Shown: positions 20,178 to 30,652 of the stretch, one piece after another
Layout: every line of letters starts with the position of its first letter
Numbering within the stretch: the stretch's first letter is position 1
Origin: Polycyclovorans algicola TG408
GTDB lineage: Bacteria; Pseudomonadota; Gammaproteobacteria; Nevskiales; Nevskiaceae
Length of the DNA: 64,000 nt
Reading direction: 5' to 3'
Assembly: GCF_000711245.1 (NCBI RefSeq)
Contig: NZ_JOMH01000001.1
Coordinates: forward strand, 1,358,830-1,422,829
Program-made: the position numbers and the translations under genes
The notes under the pieces: generated by a model
Seen by the model: the letters and a program-made list of their open reading frames with translations, nothing else
Told to the model about the DNA's origin: nothing
Databases searched by the model: none

Positions 20178-21122
20178 TTAACCGACCTTGTCGAGCCACA
20201 CACCCAAGCCCTGTGCATTCAGGTCGAAGTCCAGGCCCAGAATATGCTCGATGCGCGCGTCGTCCAATGTCACGCCGTGGGCGCGTAATTGCCGGTGGGC
20301 GAGGGCGGCGACGCTGTTGCGCAGCGCTTCGTGACGACCCTCGCCATCCGGTGCGGCGCGGGCCAGTTGCACGTAATCTTCAATCCCCCGACGCAGCGTC
20401 GCGGCCAGCGCCGGCAGGCCCTCGACGACCCCGAAATGGGTCAGGAAAGCGCGCTCTGCACCCGTGGCCAGCAGCCGGTCGAGGGTGTCATGCCACGCAT
20501 CGGGATCAAACTGCACCGGCGTGGTGGTGGGGATCAGGAAAGGGCCCTTCGCCGTGTCGAACTCGCGATACGACAGGCCGAACACGTCGCCGGTGAACAG
20601 ACCCTGGCTGGTGGCGTCGTACACGCAGTAATGGTGTTTGGCATGGCCGGGCGCATCGAGAATCTGCAGTTGCGTGTCCCCCAATGCCCAGCGGCTGCCG
20701 TCTTCGGCGCTGTCGACGCGGTCGGCGGCAATCGGTGCGATCTCGCCGTATTCGGCCTTGACCATCTCGGGCCCATAGACCGCCGTGGCGCCGGCAATCA
20801 GCGCGGTGGGGTCGATCATGTGTCGCGCCCCGCGCGGGTGGACCACCAGTCGCGCGTTCGGGCAGGCGCGCATCAGCAGCCCGGCGCCGCCCGCATGGTC
20901 GAGGTGCACGTGGGTGGGCATCACGTAGCGCACCTGCTCGACCGACAGGCCTTCACTTTCAAGCCACGCCAGCAGCGCCGGCACGCCCGGACTGGTGCCG
21001 GCTTCGACAAACGCAACCTCGCCGTTGCGAACGATGGCGTAGCACGCGGCCATGCCGGCGCGGCTTTGCAGGGTGTCAAGGCGGGTGATGCCGTGCATCA
21101 GGGGCTGGGCGGGGGCGACCAT
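20178..21122 (-). CDS. Metallo-beta-lactamase-fold hydrolase
   Basis: A 314-residue cytoplasmic protein with the MBL metal motif THVHLDHAGG (HxHxDH), a following histidine in DAPGHAKHH, an aspartate in LFTGDVFG and a late histidine in LTHFG, so both metal sites look complete. No signal peptide is seen. The substrate is unknown; glyoxalase II-like or lactonase-like members share the same motifs. It lies upstream of pilB on the same strand with a 75-base gap to the chosen pilB start, but nothing links it to pili. It is divergent from the sigma-54 gene. Confidence 0.8.
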   Translation of the reverse strand: MVAPAQPLMHGITRLDTLQSRAGMAACYAIVRNGEVAFVEAGTSPGVPALLAWLESEGLSVEQVRYVMPTHVHLDHAGGAGLLMRACPNARLVVHPRGARHMIDPTALIAGATAVYGPEMVKAEYGEIAPIAADRVDSAEDGSRWALGDTQLQILDAPGHAKHHYCVYDATSQGLFTGDVFGLSYREFDTAKGPFLIPTTTPVQFDPDAWHDTLDRLLATGAERAFLTHFGVVEGLPALAATLRRGIEDYVQLARAAPDGEGRHEALRNSVAALAHRQLRAHGVTLDDARIEHILGLDFDLNAQGLGVWLDKVG

Positions 21123-21454
21123 GCGCTTGTAACCAGTTCGGAGAGGGCCGCAAGCCTATCGCGGGTCCGCCTGCCCTGCAGCCGGACCCAAGCCGGTGGC
21201 CATTCGTCAGCCCGGTTGCGGCGCTGAATTTGGCCTGAACCACGCCTCAATTGTGTTGGCCGGACCGCCGGTCGGGTGGATTCGTGCCGCCGGTCCATCG
21301 ACCGCGACAAACGCCGGGACTCCGACACTTGGCGATCAGGAATCCCCTTACATCTGTAAGCCGATGCCTACGTTGGCAGCGACTTTTTCCTCGGGCAATC
21401 TGGCGGTGCGTCGGAAATCCAACGCCGGTTTTTCCCGCATCTCAGGAGCCCAGC
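21123..21454. other. 332-base divergent intergenic region
   Basis: The gap separates the MBL hydrolase gene (minus) from the flagellar sigma-54 gene (plus), so it must hold promoters for both. I see no convincing sigma-70 pair. It contains an inverted repeat at 21347-21360, and CAGGAG just before 21455 is the ribosome binding site of the sigma-54 gene. The open frame across the region has no protein-like sequence. Confidence 0.6.
21347..21360. promoter_or_regulatory. Inverted repeat, possible operator before sigma-54 gene
   Basis: CTTACA and TGTAAG are perfect inverted arms around a TC spacer, 94 bases before the sigma-54 start. Short size and position fit a regulator binding site, but chance is not excluded. 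The adjacent stretch TCAGGAATCCCCTTAC recurs almost unchanged at 37718-37732. Confidence 0.3.
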
Positions 21455-22828
21455 ATGCACGCCAGTCTCAGCGGTCACCTCCAACAAAAAAGCTACGCCG
21501 CCCGTATTCAGCAGAGCCAACTGCTGCAGATCGACCAAGCCGGCCTGCACGAGACGGTCCAGGGTTGGTTGGCGCACAACGTGATGTTGGAGGCCGAGCC
21601 CGCACTTGACCTCGACACCGATGCAGATGACGACATCCTCGACATGGACGCGGTCACCCACACGGCTGAGGGGGCTGTCGAACTGCCGTGGGACGCCACC
21701 CTTACACGCCTGTCACGCGGCGACGACTTTGCGGACGCGTCGGCTGAAGCCCGTCTGGCCGCCCCCGAGTCCGATGACCCGCAGATGCAGGTGCTCGATG
21801 CCCTCGCCATCGAGCCGATGAGCGAAGACTGCCGCAACGCCGCCGGCGTGGTCCTTGCCGCGATTGATGAAGATGGCTTTCTGGCGCTGTCGCTGGGTGA
21901 TCTGGCCCGGCGCCATGGCCTTGACGTCGTGGTGCTCGAACAGGCGCTGGCGGTCATCCAGAATTTGGGCCCGGCCGGCTACGGCGCCCGCACGCTGGAC
22001 GAAGCGCTGGAGCTGCAGTTGCGCTGCCTGCCGGTGGACGAGGCGCAGACCCTGGCATTGCGCATCGTTCAGCACGGCGTGACGCGTCTCGGCCGTCGCG
22101 ACCTCGACAGCCTGCGCCGTGCCCTGCAGGCCAGCCCGGCCACTTTCAGTGCCGCGATGGGGTTGCTGCGCGGCTTGGCGACCCGACCCGGCGCGGTGGC
22201 CACCGAAGCCACCGCCATTCGTCCCGACGTTCGCGTCGTGCGCCGCCAGGGCCGCTGGCATGTTGAACTGACCCGCGACGCCACGCCGCACCTCGAGATC
22301 AACCACACCTATGCCCGCATGATCAGCAGCATGGGAACCGAGGCCAGCAGCCTGCGTCACCAACTCACCGAAGCGCGCTGGTTGATCAAGAGCCTGCAGC
22401 AGCGGCAGGAAACCCTGCTCAAGGTCGCCCAAGCGGTGCTGGCACGCCAGTTCAAGGTGCTCAGCCACGGTCTCGAAGGCTGCCGCCCGCTGGCGCTCAA
22501 GGAAATTGCCGACGTGGTCGGCGTGCATGAGTCCACCGTCTGCCGCGCGGTCAACGGAAAATATGTCGCCCTGCCGGGACAGACGCTGGAGTTGCGAGCC
22601 TTCTTCAGCCAGGCCGCTGGCGAAGACAGCGTCGCCGGCGTCGCCGCCCGCGCGCTGGTCAAGCGGCTGATCGCCGGTGAAGCCGCCGATCATCCGCTCG
22701 ATGACGCGGCACTGACCGATGCCCTTGCCCAACGTGGCATCCGCCTGGCGCGCCGCACGGTGGCCAAGTACCGCGAGGCGCTGGGTTATCCCGCCGCCCG
22801 CGACCGTGCCCATCCCATTGCAGCCTGA
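21455..22828 (+). CDS. rpoN: RNA polymerase sigma-54 factor, flagellar-cluster type
   Basis: Sigma-54 of 457 residues that directs RNA polymerase to -24/-12 promoters and needs an AAA+ activator. The RpoN box [10 protein letters not shown] is at 432-441, and the HTH segment [22 protein letters not shown] begins near 348. Region I (1-45) is only modestly glutamine-rich and looks diverged from housekeeping RpoN, followed by an acidic region II. ATG 21455 has CAGGAG seven bases upstream. It stands directly before its probable activator and fliE, like the rpoN2 genes of Xanthomonas flagellar clusters, so it may be a second, flagellum-dedicated sigma-54. Whether the genome has another copy cannot be seen here. 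Confidence 0.9.
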   Translation: MHASLSGHLQQKSYAARIQQSQLLQIDQAGLHETVQGWLAHNVMLEAEPALDLDTDADDDILDMDAVTHTAEGAVELPWDATLTRLSRGDDFADASAEARLAAPESDDPQMQVLDALAIEPMSEDCRNAAGVVLAAIDEDGFLALSLGDLARRHGLDVVVLEQALAVIQNLGPAGYGARTLDEALELQLRCLPVDEAQTLALRIVQHGVTRLGRRDLDSLRRALQASPATFSAAMGLLRGLATRPGAVATEATAIRPDVRVVRRQGRWHVELTRDATPHLEINHTYARMISSMGTEASSLRHQLTEARWLIKSLQQRQETLLKVAQAVLARQFKVLSHGLEGCRPLALKEIADVVGVHESTVCRAVNGKYVALPGQTLELRAFFSQAAGEDSVAGVAARALVKRLIAGEAADHPLDDAALTDALAQRGIRLARRTVAKYREALGYPAARDRAHPIAA

Positions 22829-22883
22829 GCGGCCCCCAACCCATCTGTCACTGACCGGCACCCTGCCGATCAAGGAGATTGAA

Positions 22884-23990
<1,107 letters not shown>

Positions 23991-24048
23991 GCCCCGCACC
24001 CGGGCATTGCAGTGCATTCCCCAGACCCCAACGCCGAGGCGCCTGATC

Positions 24049-24390
24049 GTGACACCCGTAGGCCAAGACGGCATCCAGTCATTGCTGGCGCAGATGCGCG
24101 AGATTCGCAGCCGCTCGGCGCTGCCCAATCTCGATGCCGGTAATGCCATCGGCGGCGGCAAGGATGTCAAGCCCTCGGCGTTTGCCGAACGCCTCGGCGA
24201 CGCGATCAAAGGCGTCAACGACAAGCAGATGACCGCCGCGTCGATGGCGCAGGAATTCGAACTGGGTCGTGGCGATCTGGCCTCGACCATGGTCGCCATG
24301 CAGAAGTCCCAGGTGGCCTTTCGCGCCACGGTTGAAGTCAGAAACCGTGTCGTGCAGGCCTACCAGGACGTCATGAACATGCCGCTGTGA
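24049..24390 (+). CDS. fliE: Flagellar hook-basal body protein FliE
   Basis: Small export-gate and MS-ring/rod junction protein of 113 residues. The C-terminal half carries the FliE pattern: FELGRGDLASTMVAMQKSQV, then AFRATVEVRNRVVQAYQDVMNMPL, which is closely conserved across bacteria. GTG 24049 is chosen because it gives the usual size of about 104-115; an in-frame ATG at 24007 would add 14 residues that do not resemble FliE. It is the first structural gene of the fliEFGHIJK run and follows the activator by 58 bases. Confidence 0.92.
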   Translation: MTPVGQDGIQSLLAQMREIRSRSALPNLDAGNAIGGGKDVKPSAFAERLGDAIKGVNDKQMTAASMAQEFELGRGDLASTMVAMQKSQVAFRATVEVRNRVVQAYQDVMNMPL

Positions 24391-24404
24391 TGAGCGCCTG
24401 AGCC

Positions 24405-26054
24405 ATGGCCGAACTCGCCCTCAACCGTACCCCCCTCAAACCATCGGCTGCCGGTCCGGCCGTCGACGCCTGGCTCAACCGGGGCAAGCCGCTGCTGGCG
24501 CTCATCGGTGTGGCGCTGGCCGTGGCCGCCGGTGTGACCGTGGTGCTGTGGTCGCGGCCGACGCCGCAGACCGCCCTGTTCACCCAGCTCAACGACCGTG
24601 ACGCCGCCGCCGTGGCCGACAGCTTGCGCAGCGCCGGTATTGCGGTGCAGATCGGCCCGGGCGCCGGTGTGATTCAAGTGCCGGCGGACAGCGCCAACGA
24701 GGCCCGCATGCACCTCGCCCGCAGCGGTGTCACGCCGCAAAGCGGCGGCATGGACATGCTGGGCGAGCCGCAGGGCTTCGGCGTCAGCAGCTTCATGGAA
24801 GGGGCCCGCTATCAGCACGCACTGGAGCAGGAACTCGCCCGCACCATCAGCGCGCTGCAGCCGGTGTCCAGCGCCCGCGTTCACCTGGCGCTGCCCAAGC
24901 AGAGCGCCTTCATTCGCGACCGCGCAAGGGTTACGGCCTCGGTGGTGCTCGACCTGCTGCCCGGCGCGCAATTGGCGCAGGGGCAGGCCGAGGCCATCGC
25001 CCATCTGGTGGCCGCGAGCATCCCCGAACTGCAATCGCAGGACGTCACCGTGGTCGACGCCCGCGGCGCCGTGCTGTCGCGACTCGACAGCGAAGGCGCC
25101 AATGCCGAACGCCATTACGAACTCGCGCGGCGCATGGAATCGATGATGGTCGACCGCGTCCAGCAACTGATCGCGCCGCTGGTGGGCCGCGCCGAAGTGC
25201 AGGTGATGGTCGAGCTCGACCCCACCGAGGCCGAGCAGGCGCGCGAAACCGTGGACCCCAATCCGGTGATGCGTGAAGAGCAAATCACACGCGAAGTCGG
25301 CAGCGCCGCTGGCGCCAGCAGCGCGCCCCCGGCCGGAGTGCCCGGCGCCGCCGCCAACCAGCCGCCTGAAGCGGGCGGCCTCACCGCAGAAGTGCCTGCC
25401 GAAGGACCGGCCCCGATCACCACCGCCGAGCGCCGCACCTTTGATGTGTCGCGCGAGGTCAACTACAGCCGCACGCGGGGCAATCGGGTGTCACGCATCA
25501 CCGTGGCCGTACTGCTCGACCGTCCGCCACCGGCAGCGGTGGTGGCCGCTGCCGAAGGCGACGTGGCGCCTGCAGCGCCTGCCGTGCCGGCATGGGATGC
25601 CGAAACCCTCGCCGATGTCGACGCGCTGGTGCGCGATGCCGTTGGCTTCACCGAGGCACGCGGCGACCGCGTCACTGTTCGTCAGGGCGCCATGCAGCAG
25701 GTTGTCGCGCTTGAGCCGCCGGCGGCTGCACCGTGGTGGCAGGCCGCCTGGGTCCAGCGCAGTGCCCGCGAGGGGCTGGGGGTGCTCGCGCTGGCGCTGA
25801 TTGCCTGGCTGGTGATTCGCCCGCTGCTTAAAAATCTCACCGCGCCGCAGGCCGCGCGGGCCCCGGCAACCGCCCTGCCGGTCAATGTCACCAGTGACGA
25901 TGGCGAGGGGCCGCAACGCAGCGCCGCACTGACGGCGCTGGACAAGCCCGGGCTGTCACTGGACGACAAATTGCTGCTCGCACGGCAAGCCGTGAACGAA
26001 GACGCCAAGCGCGTCGCACAAGTGGTGAAAGCCTGGGTGGGAACTGATGCCTGA
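24405..26054 (+). CDS. fliF: Flagellar MS-ring protein FliF
   Basis: Inner-membrane protein that forms the MS ring and the housing of the export apparatus. The 549 residues have a first membrane helix at about 26-48, two ring-building motifs (GVIQVPADSANEARMHLARSG and the GFGVSSFMEGARYQ to ALEQELARTI segment), a proline- and alanine-rich periplasmic loop, a second membrane helix near 455-472 and a C-terminal cytoplasmic tail that would contact FliG. Length is normal. The fliG start overlaps its end by 8 bases. Confidence 0.96.
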   Translation: MAELALNRTPLKPSAAGPAVDAWLNRGKPLLALIGVALAVAAGVTVVLWSRPTPQTALFTQLNDRDAAAVADSLRSAGIAVQIGPGAGVIQVPADSANEARMHLARSGVTPQSGGMDMLGEPQGFGVSSFMEGARYQHALEQELARTISALQPVSSARVHLALPKQSAFIRDRARVTASVVLDLLPGAQLAQGQAEAIAHLVAASIPELQSQDVTVVDARGAVLSRLDSEGANAERHYELARRMESMMVDRVQQLIAPLVGRAEVQVMVELDPTEAEQARETVDPNPVMREEQITREVGSAAGASSAPPAGVPGAAANQPPEAGGLTAEVPAEGPAPITTAERRTFDVSREVNYSRTRGNRVSRITVAVLLDRPPPAAVVAAAEGDVAPAAPAVPAWDAETLADVDALVRDAVGFTEARGDRVTVRQGAMQQVVALEPPAAAPWWQAAWVQRSAREGLGVLALALIAWLVIRPLLKNLTAPQAARAPATALPVNVTSDDGEGPQRSAALTALDKPGLSLDDKLLLARQAVNEDAKRVAQVVKAWVGTDA

Positions 26055-27069
26055 CGCACTGACTGCCGCACCCCCGGCTGAGATGTCGGGCCTGCACCGG
26101 GCCGCAATCTTTCTGCTGTCACTTGGCGAGAAAGAAGCCGCCGACGTGCTCAAACACATCGGCGCCAAAGAAGTCCAGAAGCTGGGCCAGGCCATGGCCA
26201 GCCTCGGCAGCGTGTCGTCGCCGCAGGCCAATCAGGTGATCGACCGCTTCATCAACGAATTGGGTGACCAAACCTCGCTGGGCGTGGGGGCGGACGATTA
26301 CGTGCGCAAAGTACTGGTCGGTGCCCTGGGTGAAGACAAGGCCTCGGGACTGATCGACCGCATCCTGCTTGGCCGCAACACCAAGGGTCTGGAAGCCCTG
26401 AAGTGGATGGAGCCGCGTTCCATCGCCGACCTGGTGCGCAACGAACACCCGCAAATCATCGCCATCGTGCTGTCGCACCTCGATGCCGACCAGGCCGCTG
26501 CGGTCCTCGAAGTGTTGCCGGAGCGCGCCCGCGCCGACGTGGTGATGCGCATCGCCACGCTCGAAGGCATTCCGCCCCACGCGCTGCACGAGCTTGACGA
26601 CATTCTCGAACGCCAGTTCGCCGGCAACCAGAATCTCAAATCGTCGAGTGTCGGCGGCGTCAAGGTCGCGGCCAACATTCTCAACCTCATGGACTCGGGT
26701 GCCGAAGCGACCTTGATGACGCGCATCCGCGAGGTCGACGACAACCTCGGCACCCGCATTCAGGACCTGATGTTTGTCTTCGACAACCTCGGCGAACTCG
26801 ACGACAAAAACATCCAGCGACTGCTGCGTGACGTCGCCACCGACAAGCTCGGCCTGGCGCTCAAGGGTGCCGACCCGCGCGTTCGCGACAAGATTCTCGG
26901 CAACCTGTCTAAGCGCGCAGCCGAGATGCTGCGCGAAGACATGGATGCCCGCGGCCCGGTGCGCGTGGCCGACGTTGAGTCGGCTCAGAAAGAAATTCTC
27001 GGCATCGCCCGCAAGCTCGGCGATGACGGCGAGATTCAGCTCGGCAGCAACCGCGAGGACTTCGTGTGA
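26047..27069 (+). CDS. fliG: Flagellar motor switch protein FliG
   Basis: Cytoplasmic rotor protein of 340 residues that carries the torque-generating surface and binds FliF and FliM. Visible are the N-terminal domain (AAIFLLSLGEKEAADVLKHI), the EHPQ-I motif in RNEHPQIIAIVLSHL that contacts FliM, a middle GG-type linker (SVGGVKVAANILNLM), and the C-terminal torque helix with charged residues (DLMFVFDNLGELDDKNIQRLLRD). The start overlaps fliF by 8 bases, and the stop overlaps fliH. Confidence 0.97.
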   Translation: MPDALTAAPPAEMSGLHRAAIFLLSLGEKEAADVLKHIGAKEVQKLGQAMASLGSVSSPQANQVIDRFINELGDQTSLGVGADDYVRKVLVGALGEDKASGLIDRILLGRNTKGLEALKWMEPRSIADLVRNEHPQIIAIVLSHLDADQAAAVLEVLPERARADVVMRIATLEGIPPHALHELDDILERQFAGNQNLKSSSVGGVKVAANILNLMDSGAEATLMTRIREVDDNLGTRIQDLMFVFDNLGELDDKNIQRLLRDVATDKLGLALKGADPRVRDKILGNLSKRAAEMLREDMDARGPVRVADVESAQKEILGIARKLGDDGEIQLGSNREDFV

Positions 27070-27674
27070 ACGACCACGCCACGCCATTCGAGGCCGAGAG
27101 TCCCGAGCAGATTCACCATTGGCAGGCGCCGCAGTTGGACCGGCCCGACCCGCGCGCCGCGCGCAAGTCGCCGCCCACTGCCGCTCACCTCGAAGCCCTG
27201 GAGCAGGCGGCGTGGGACGAGGGCTATCAGCGTGGCCGCAAAGAAGGCGAGGCCGCCGCGCGCAAGTCTGCCGAGCCCAAGATCGATCACCTGCGCCTGC
27301 TGATTGCCGCGCTCGATGAGCCCTTGGCGGCCGACCGCGCGCAGCTGACCGACACGCTCTGCCAGCTCACCGTGGCGCTGGCCCGCACGCTCACCGAACA
27401 GGCGCTGATGCTCGATCCGGCCGCGCTCAAACCACTGGCCGACAAGGCACTGGCGGCGCTGGGCGAATCACGCGGACCGGTCACCTTGCGCGTGGCCCCG
27501 GCCGCTGCCGAGGCGCTGAAACAATTGGTTGAAACGCCGAGCGACTGGCGTATTGAAGCCGACCCGACGCTGGGCGCGGCCGATGTCTGCGTTGACGGCG
27601 ATCCCTTGTCCATCGACGCGCGGCTCAGCACGCGACTCGCGCAGTGGGCCGCCGACTGGCAGGCCCGCGCATGA
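27066..27674 (+). CDS. fliH: Flagellar assembly protein FliH
   Basis: Regulator and stalk of the FliI export ATPase, 202 residues. The N terminus is tryptophan-containing and disordered (HHWQAPQL), in line with the FliH segment that contacts FliN or FlhA. A GYQRGRKEGEAAARK stretch with spaced small residues gives the GxxxG-type helix, and the C-terminal domain resembles the V-type ATPase subunit E/FliH fold. The start is GTG 27066, overlapping the fliG stop by four bases. Identification depends mainly on position between fliG and fliI plus these features. Confidence 0.88.
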   Translation: MNDHATPFEAESPEQIHHWQAPQLDRPDPRAARKSPPTAAHLEALEQAAWDEGYQRGRKEGEAAARKSAEPKIDHLRLLIAALDEPLAADRAQLTDTLCQLTVALARTLTEQALMLDPAALKPLADKALAALGESRGPVTLRVAPAAAEALKQLVETPSDWRIEADPTLGAADVCVDGDPLSIDARLSTRLAQWAADWQARA

Positions 27675-29002
27675 CCGCAAGCCTGGCCGAACATTTCGAA
27701 CGCCGCGCCACCCGCGCGCCGCAGCAGGCGCCGCTGCTGCGCACCGGCCGGCTCGACCAGATGGTCGGCCTGGCGCTGCAGGCGCGCGGCCTCAGCCTGC
27801 CGTTGGAAAGCGCCTGCGCCATCGAAACGTCGCCCGACTGCTGGGTGCCCGCCGAAGTCGTCGGCTTTGCCGATGACCGCACGTTTCTCATGCCCGCCGG
27901 GCCGCTCACCGGCCTCGCGCCCTCGGCACGCGTGGCGGCACGGCGCCTCACCGGCGAGCCGCGCATCGGCGCCGACTGGTTGGGCCGCGTCATGGGTGCC
28001 GACGGCCTGCCGCTGGACGGCAAACCGCCGCCCAAAGGCGAGCAGCCGCTGCGACTCTCGGCACCGCCCATTAACCCCCTGCTGCGCGCGGCCATCGACA
28101 CGCCCATGGACGTGGGCGTGCGCGCCATCAACGCCATGCTCACCCTCGGTCGCGGTCAACGCGTCGGCCTGTTTGCCGGCTCCGGCGTCGGCAAATCGAC
28201 CCTGCTCGGCATGATGACGCGCCACACCACGGCGGATGTCACCGTGGTCGGCCTGATCGGCGAGCGCGGCCGCGAAGTCCGTGATTTCGTCTTCGACACC
28301 CTCGGTCCCGACGGCCTGGCCCAGGCTTGTGTAATCGCCGCGCCGGCTGACGCCAGCCCGCTGGCGCGGCTCAATGGCGCGCGCCTGGCCACGGCCGTCG
28401 CCGAATATTTTCGCGATCAGGGCTGCCACGTGCTGCTGCTCATGGACTCGCTCACCCGCTACGCCCAGGCCGCGCGCGAGATCGGCCTCGCCGTGGGTGA
28501 GCCCCCCGCCACCCGCGGCTATCCGCCGTCGGTGTTCGCCCGCATTCCGCAGCTCGTCGAGCGCGCCGGTGCGCTGCAGCGTGGCGGCAGCATTACCGGC
28601 ATTTACACCGTGCTCACCGAAGGCGACGACCTGCAGGACCCCATTGCCGACAGCGCCCGCGCCATTCTCGACGGCCACATCGTGCTGTCGCGGCGAATCG
28701 CCGAACAGGGCCGATTTCCGGCGATTGATGTCGAGGCCAGCGTCAGCCGTCTGTTCACCAATCTGGCGGATGGGCCGCAGCGGCGGGCCGCCACGCAACT
28801 GCGCCGCTGGATGGGCGCACTCAGCCGTAACCGCGATCTGATCGCCGTCGGCGCGTACCAGTCGGGCGCCGATGCCGACACCGACGCCGCCCTGGCGCAC
28901 CAGACCGGAATCGATCGCTTTCTGTCGCAGGCGGTCGAGCAGCCCGCGCCGCTGATCGACGCCCGCCGCAGCCTTGCTGAATTGACCGGAGTGACCTCAT
29001 GA
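27671..29002 (+). CDS. fliI: Flagellum-specific export ATPase FliI
   Basis: F1-beta-like ATPase of the flagellar type III export apparatus, 443 residues. Walker A is AGSGVGKST at about 169-177; Walker B and catalytic glutamate lie in VVGLIGERGREVRDF and LLLMDSLTRYAQAAREI, the usual T3SS ATPase signature. Then come GEPPATRGYPPSVFA and the P-loop partner SITGIYTVLTEGDD. ATG 27671 overlaps the fliH stop as ATGA; an in-frame upstream start lies inside fliH. Confidence 0.97.
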   Translation: MTASLAEHFERRATRAPQQAPLLRTGRLDQMVGLALQARGLSLPLESACAIETSPDCWVPAEVVGFADDRTFLMPAGPLTGLAPSARVAARRLTGEPRIGADWLGRVMGADGLPLDGKPPPKGEQPLRLSAPPINPLLRAAIDTPMDVGVRAINAMLTLGRGQRVGLFAGSGVGKSTLLGMMTRHTTADVTVVGLIGERGREVRDFVFDTLGPDGLAQACVIAAPADASPLARLNGARLATAVAEYFRDQGCHVLLLMDSLTRYAQAAREIGLAVGEPPATRGYPPSVFARIPQLVERAGALQRGGSITGIYTVLTEGDDLQDPIADSARAILDGHIVLSRRIAEQGRFPAIDVEASVSRLFTNLADGPQRRAATQLRRWMGALSRNRDLIAVGAYQSGADADTDAALAHQTGIDRFLSQAVEQPAPLIDARRSLAELTGVTS

Positions 29003-29436
29003 GCCTTGCCACGCCGCGCCTGCAGCGCATCGCTGACCTGCGTCGTCGCGACAGCGACCGTGCCGCCGCCGAGTGGGTTGCCGCGCGAGACGGCGTGCAG
29101 TCGGCGCAAGGCCAGCTCGCCGAACTGCAGCGCTATGCCGCCGAGTACGGCGCCCGACCCCTGGCGCAGAGCGTCTGGCAGATTCAGGCACGCCGCGCGT
29201 TCAGCGACCGTCTCACTGCCGCGCAGCAACAGCAGCAGCAACGCATTGCCCGGGCCGAGCGGCAGGCGCTGCAGGCACAAATCGAATTCCAGCGGGCGCA
29301 GACCGTGAGTCAAAGCCTGCATCGTGCCGCCGACCATCAGCGTCAGCAGTTGCAGTTGGCGCGCGACCGGCGTCAGCAGAGCATCGACGATGACCGCGGC
29401 TTTGGCCGTGTCATGGCGTGGATCAGCGGCGGATGA
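28999..29436 (+). CDS. fliJ: Flagellar export chaperone FliJ
   Basis: Coiled-coil protein of 145 residues that fits inside the FliI hexamer and escorts export chaperones. The sequence is almost all helical, rich in Gln, Arg, Ala and Glu (for example AAQQQQQQRIARAERQAL), with two long heptad-like helices. Residue conservation in the family is poor, so the call rests on length, composition and position directly after fliI (4-base overlap) and before fliK. Confidence 0.85.
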   Translation: MSLATPRLQRIADLRRRDSDRAAAEWVAARDGVQSAQGQLAELQRYAAEYGARPLAQSVWQIQARRAFSDRLTAAQQQQQQRIARAERQALQAQIEFQRAQTVSQSLHRAADHQRQQLQLARDRRQQSIDDDRGFGRVMAWISGG

Positions 29437-30605
29437 TGGCGGTCGCGACCGCCGCCGCCGTGACGCCGTCCGCACGCCCGGCTGCGGCTGCTGAGGGTGC
29501 GGCACCCCGCGGCTTCGGCGCCGAGTTGGCCGCCCAGTCGGCGTCGGCTGCCGTTGCCGCCTCTGCTTCCGGCATCGCCGCCGATGCTGATGCGGAGTCG
29601 GCGGTATCCATCGAGGTCGCCGACGCCGTCGAGACCGAGATCGACATCGCCGACGCACTCAATCTGCCGACGGGCGAGGCGTTGGTTCAGCCAGAAGTTG
29701 CCCACCTGAAAAATGACCCCGGGACCTCCATCGCAGCCGATCGGTTGGACACACCGCGACTTGCGAGCACCGAAGCCGCGGCGCAGATCACCGCCGACGC
29801 TCGGTCTTTGCCTCCAGCCACTGCCGCTAACGCAGTTCCAGACCCTGGGGTCGCACCGCCGTCCCCGCCCGCGGCCAACCTGATGCCATCGGGTGGCCAA
29901 GCGGCGACGTTGTCGGTGAACCGATCTGCGCCACCGACGGCGGCGACGACCACTGAAGCCCTCTCTCAATCTGTCGCCACCCTGTCCGCGGCCGTGCCGG
30001 CTGATCCGGCAATGCACCCCGTGGCGGCACCCGACGCGACGCTGCCAACGCTGGAGGCCGCGCCGGGCGCGCCGATCGGACGCCTTGGGGATGCCCTTGT
30101 GGCAGAGACCCACGCGCCGACCACTGCAGGTCCGGGCGTCACTGTCACGCTTGCCGGCGCGGTGTCTTCGCCGGGCGTGGCGACGGCGGCCACTGCCGCA
30201 GCGATGCCCTCGCTGCCGGTCGCCGACGCCGCCCCGAAGCTCGCCGAACACATCGAGGCGATGCTCGAGGACGAGGTCTGGTCGATGAAGCTGCGCTTGG
30301 ACCCGCCGCGCCTCGGCACGGTCGAGGTCCAACTGGCGGTGCGCGACCAGCAGGTCGCGGTCAGCCTCGGGAGCGGCGATGCGCAGGCGCGGATGCTGCT
30401 CGCCCAGGCCTTGCCGGAATTGGCCAACGCCTTGTCGGCGCGCGGCTTGCAGTTGATGGGTGCCGATGTCGGCCACCCGTCACAGGGCCGCGATGAGGCG
30501 CCCGCGCGGCGACTGGCGCAAAGCGCCCGAGGCGAGGGGGGTGATGCCGAATCGGTGCCGACCCGCGAGCGGGCCCGGCAAGGCGTGGTTGACCACTACG
30601 CCTAG
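29433..30605 (+). CDS. fliK: Flagellar hook-length control protein FliK
   Basis: Secreted ruler protein that sets hook length and switches export specificity at FlhB. The 390 residues have a long, low-complexity N-terminal part rich in Ala, Pro, Thr and Ser, and a conserved C-terminal domain (about 270-350) with WSMKLRLDPPRLGTVEVQL and the following VSLGSGDAQARMLLAQALPEL. ATG 29433 overlaps the fliJ stop as ATGA; ATG 29436 directly after is equally possible. The gene is convergent with the alkylsulfatase-like gene, which interrupts the flagellar block here. Confidence 0.9.
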   Translation: MMAVATAAAVTPSARPAAAAEGAAPRGFGAELAAQSASAAVAASASGIAADADAESAVSIEVADAVETEIDIADALNLPTGEALVQPEVAHLKNDPGTSIAADRLDTPRLASTEAAAQITADARSLPPATAANAVPDPGVAPPSPPAANLMPSGGQAATLSVNRSAPPTAATTTEALSQSVATLSAAVPADPAMHPVAAPDATLPTLEAAPGAPIGRLGDALVAETHAPTTAGPGVTVTLAGAVSSPGVATAATAAAMPSLPVADAAPKLAEHIEAMLEDEVWSMKLRLDPPRLGTVEVQLAVRDQQVAVSLGSGDAQARMLLAQALPELANALSARGLQLMGADVGHPSQGRDEAPARRLAQSARGEGGDAESVPTRERARQGVVDHYA

Positions 30606-30652
30606 GGCCAGAGCCGACTCGGCCGCAGCGAGCCCGATCGCGTTAATAGGCG

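Noticed and set aside
21229-21246. TTGGCCTG-N4-ACGC, a possible sigma-54 promoter before the sigma-54 gene
   Set aside because: It keeps GG and GC with correct spacing but fails at several other positions and lies over 200 bases from the start.
24010-24026. GG-N10-GC pattern before fliE
   Set aside because: Only the two dinucleotides match; the surrounding consensus bases do not.
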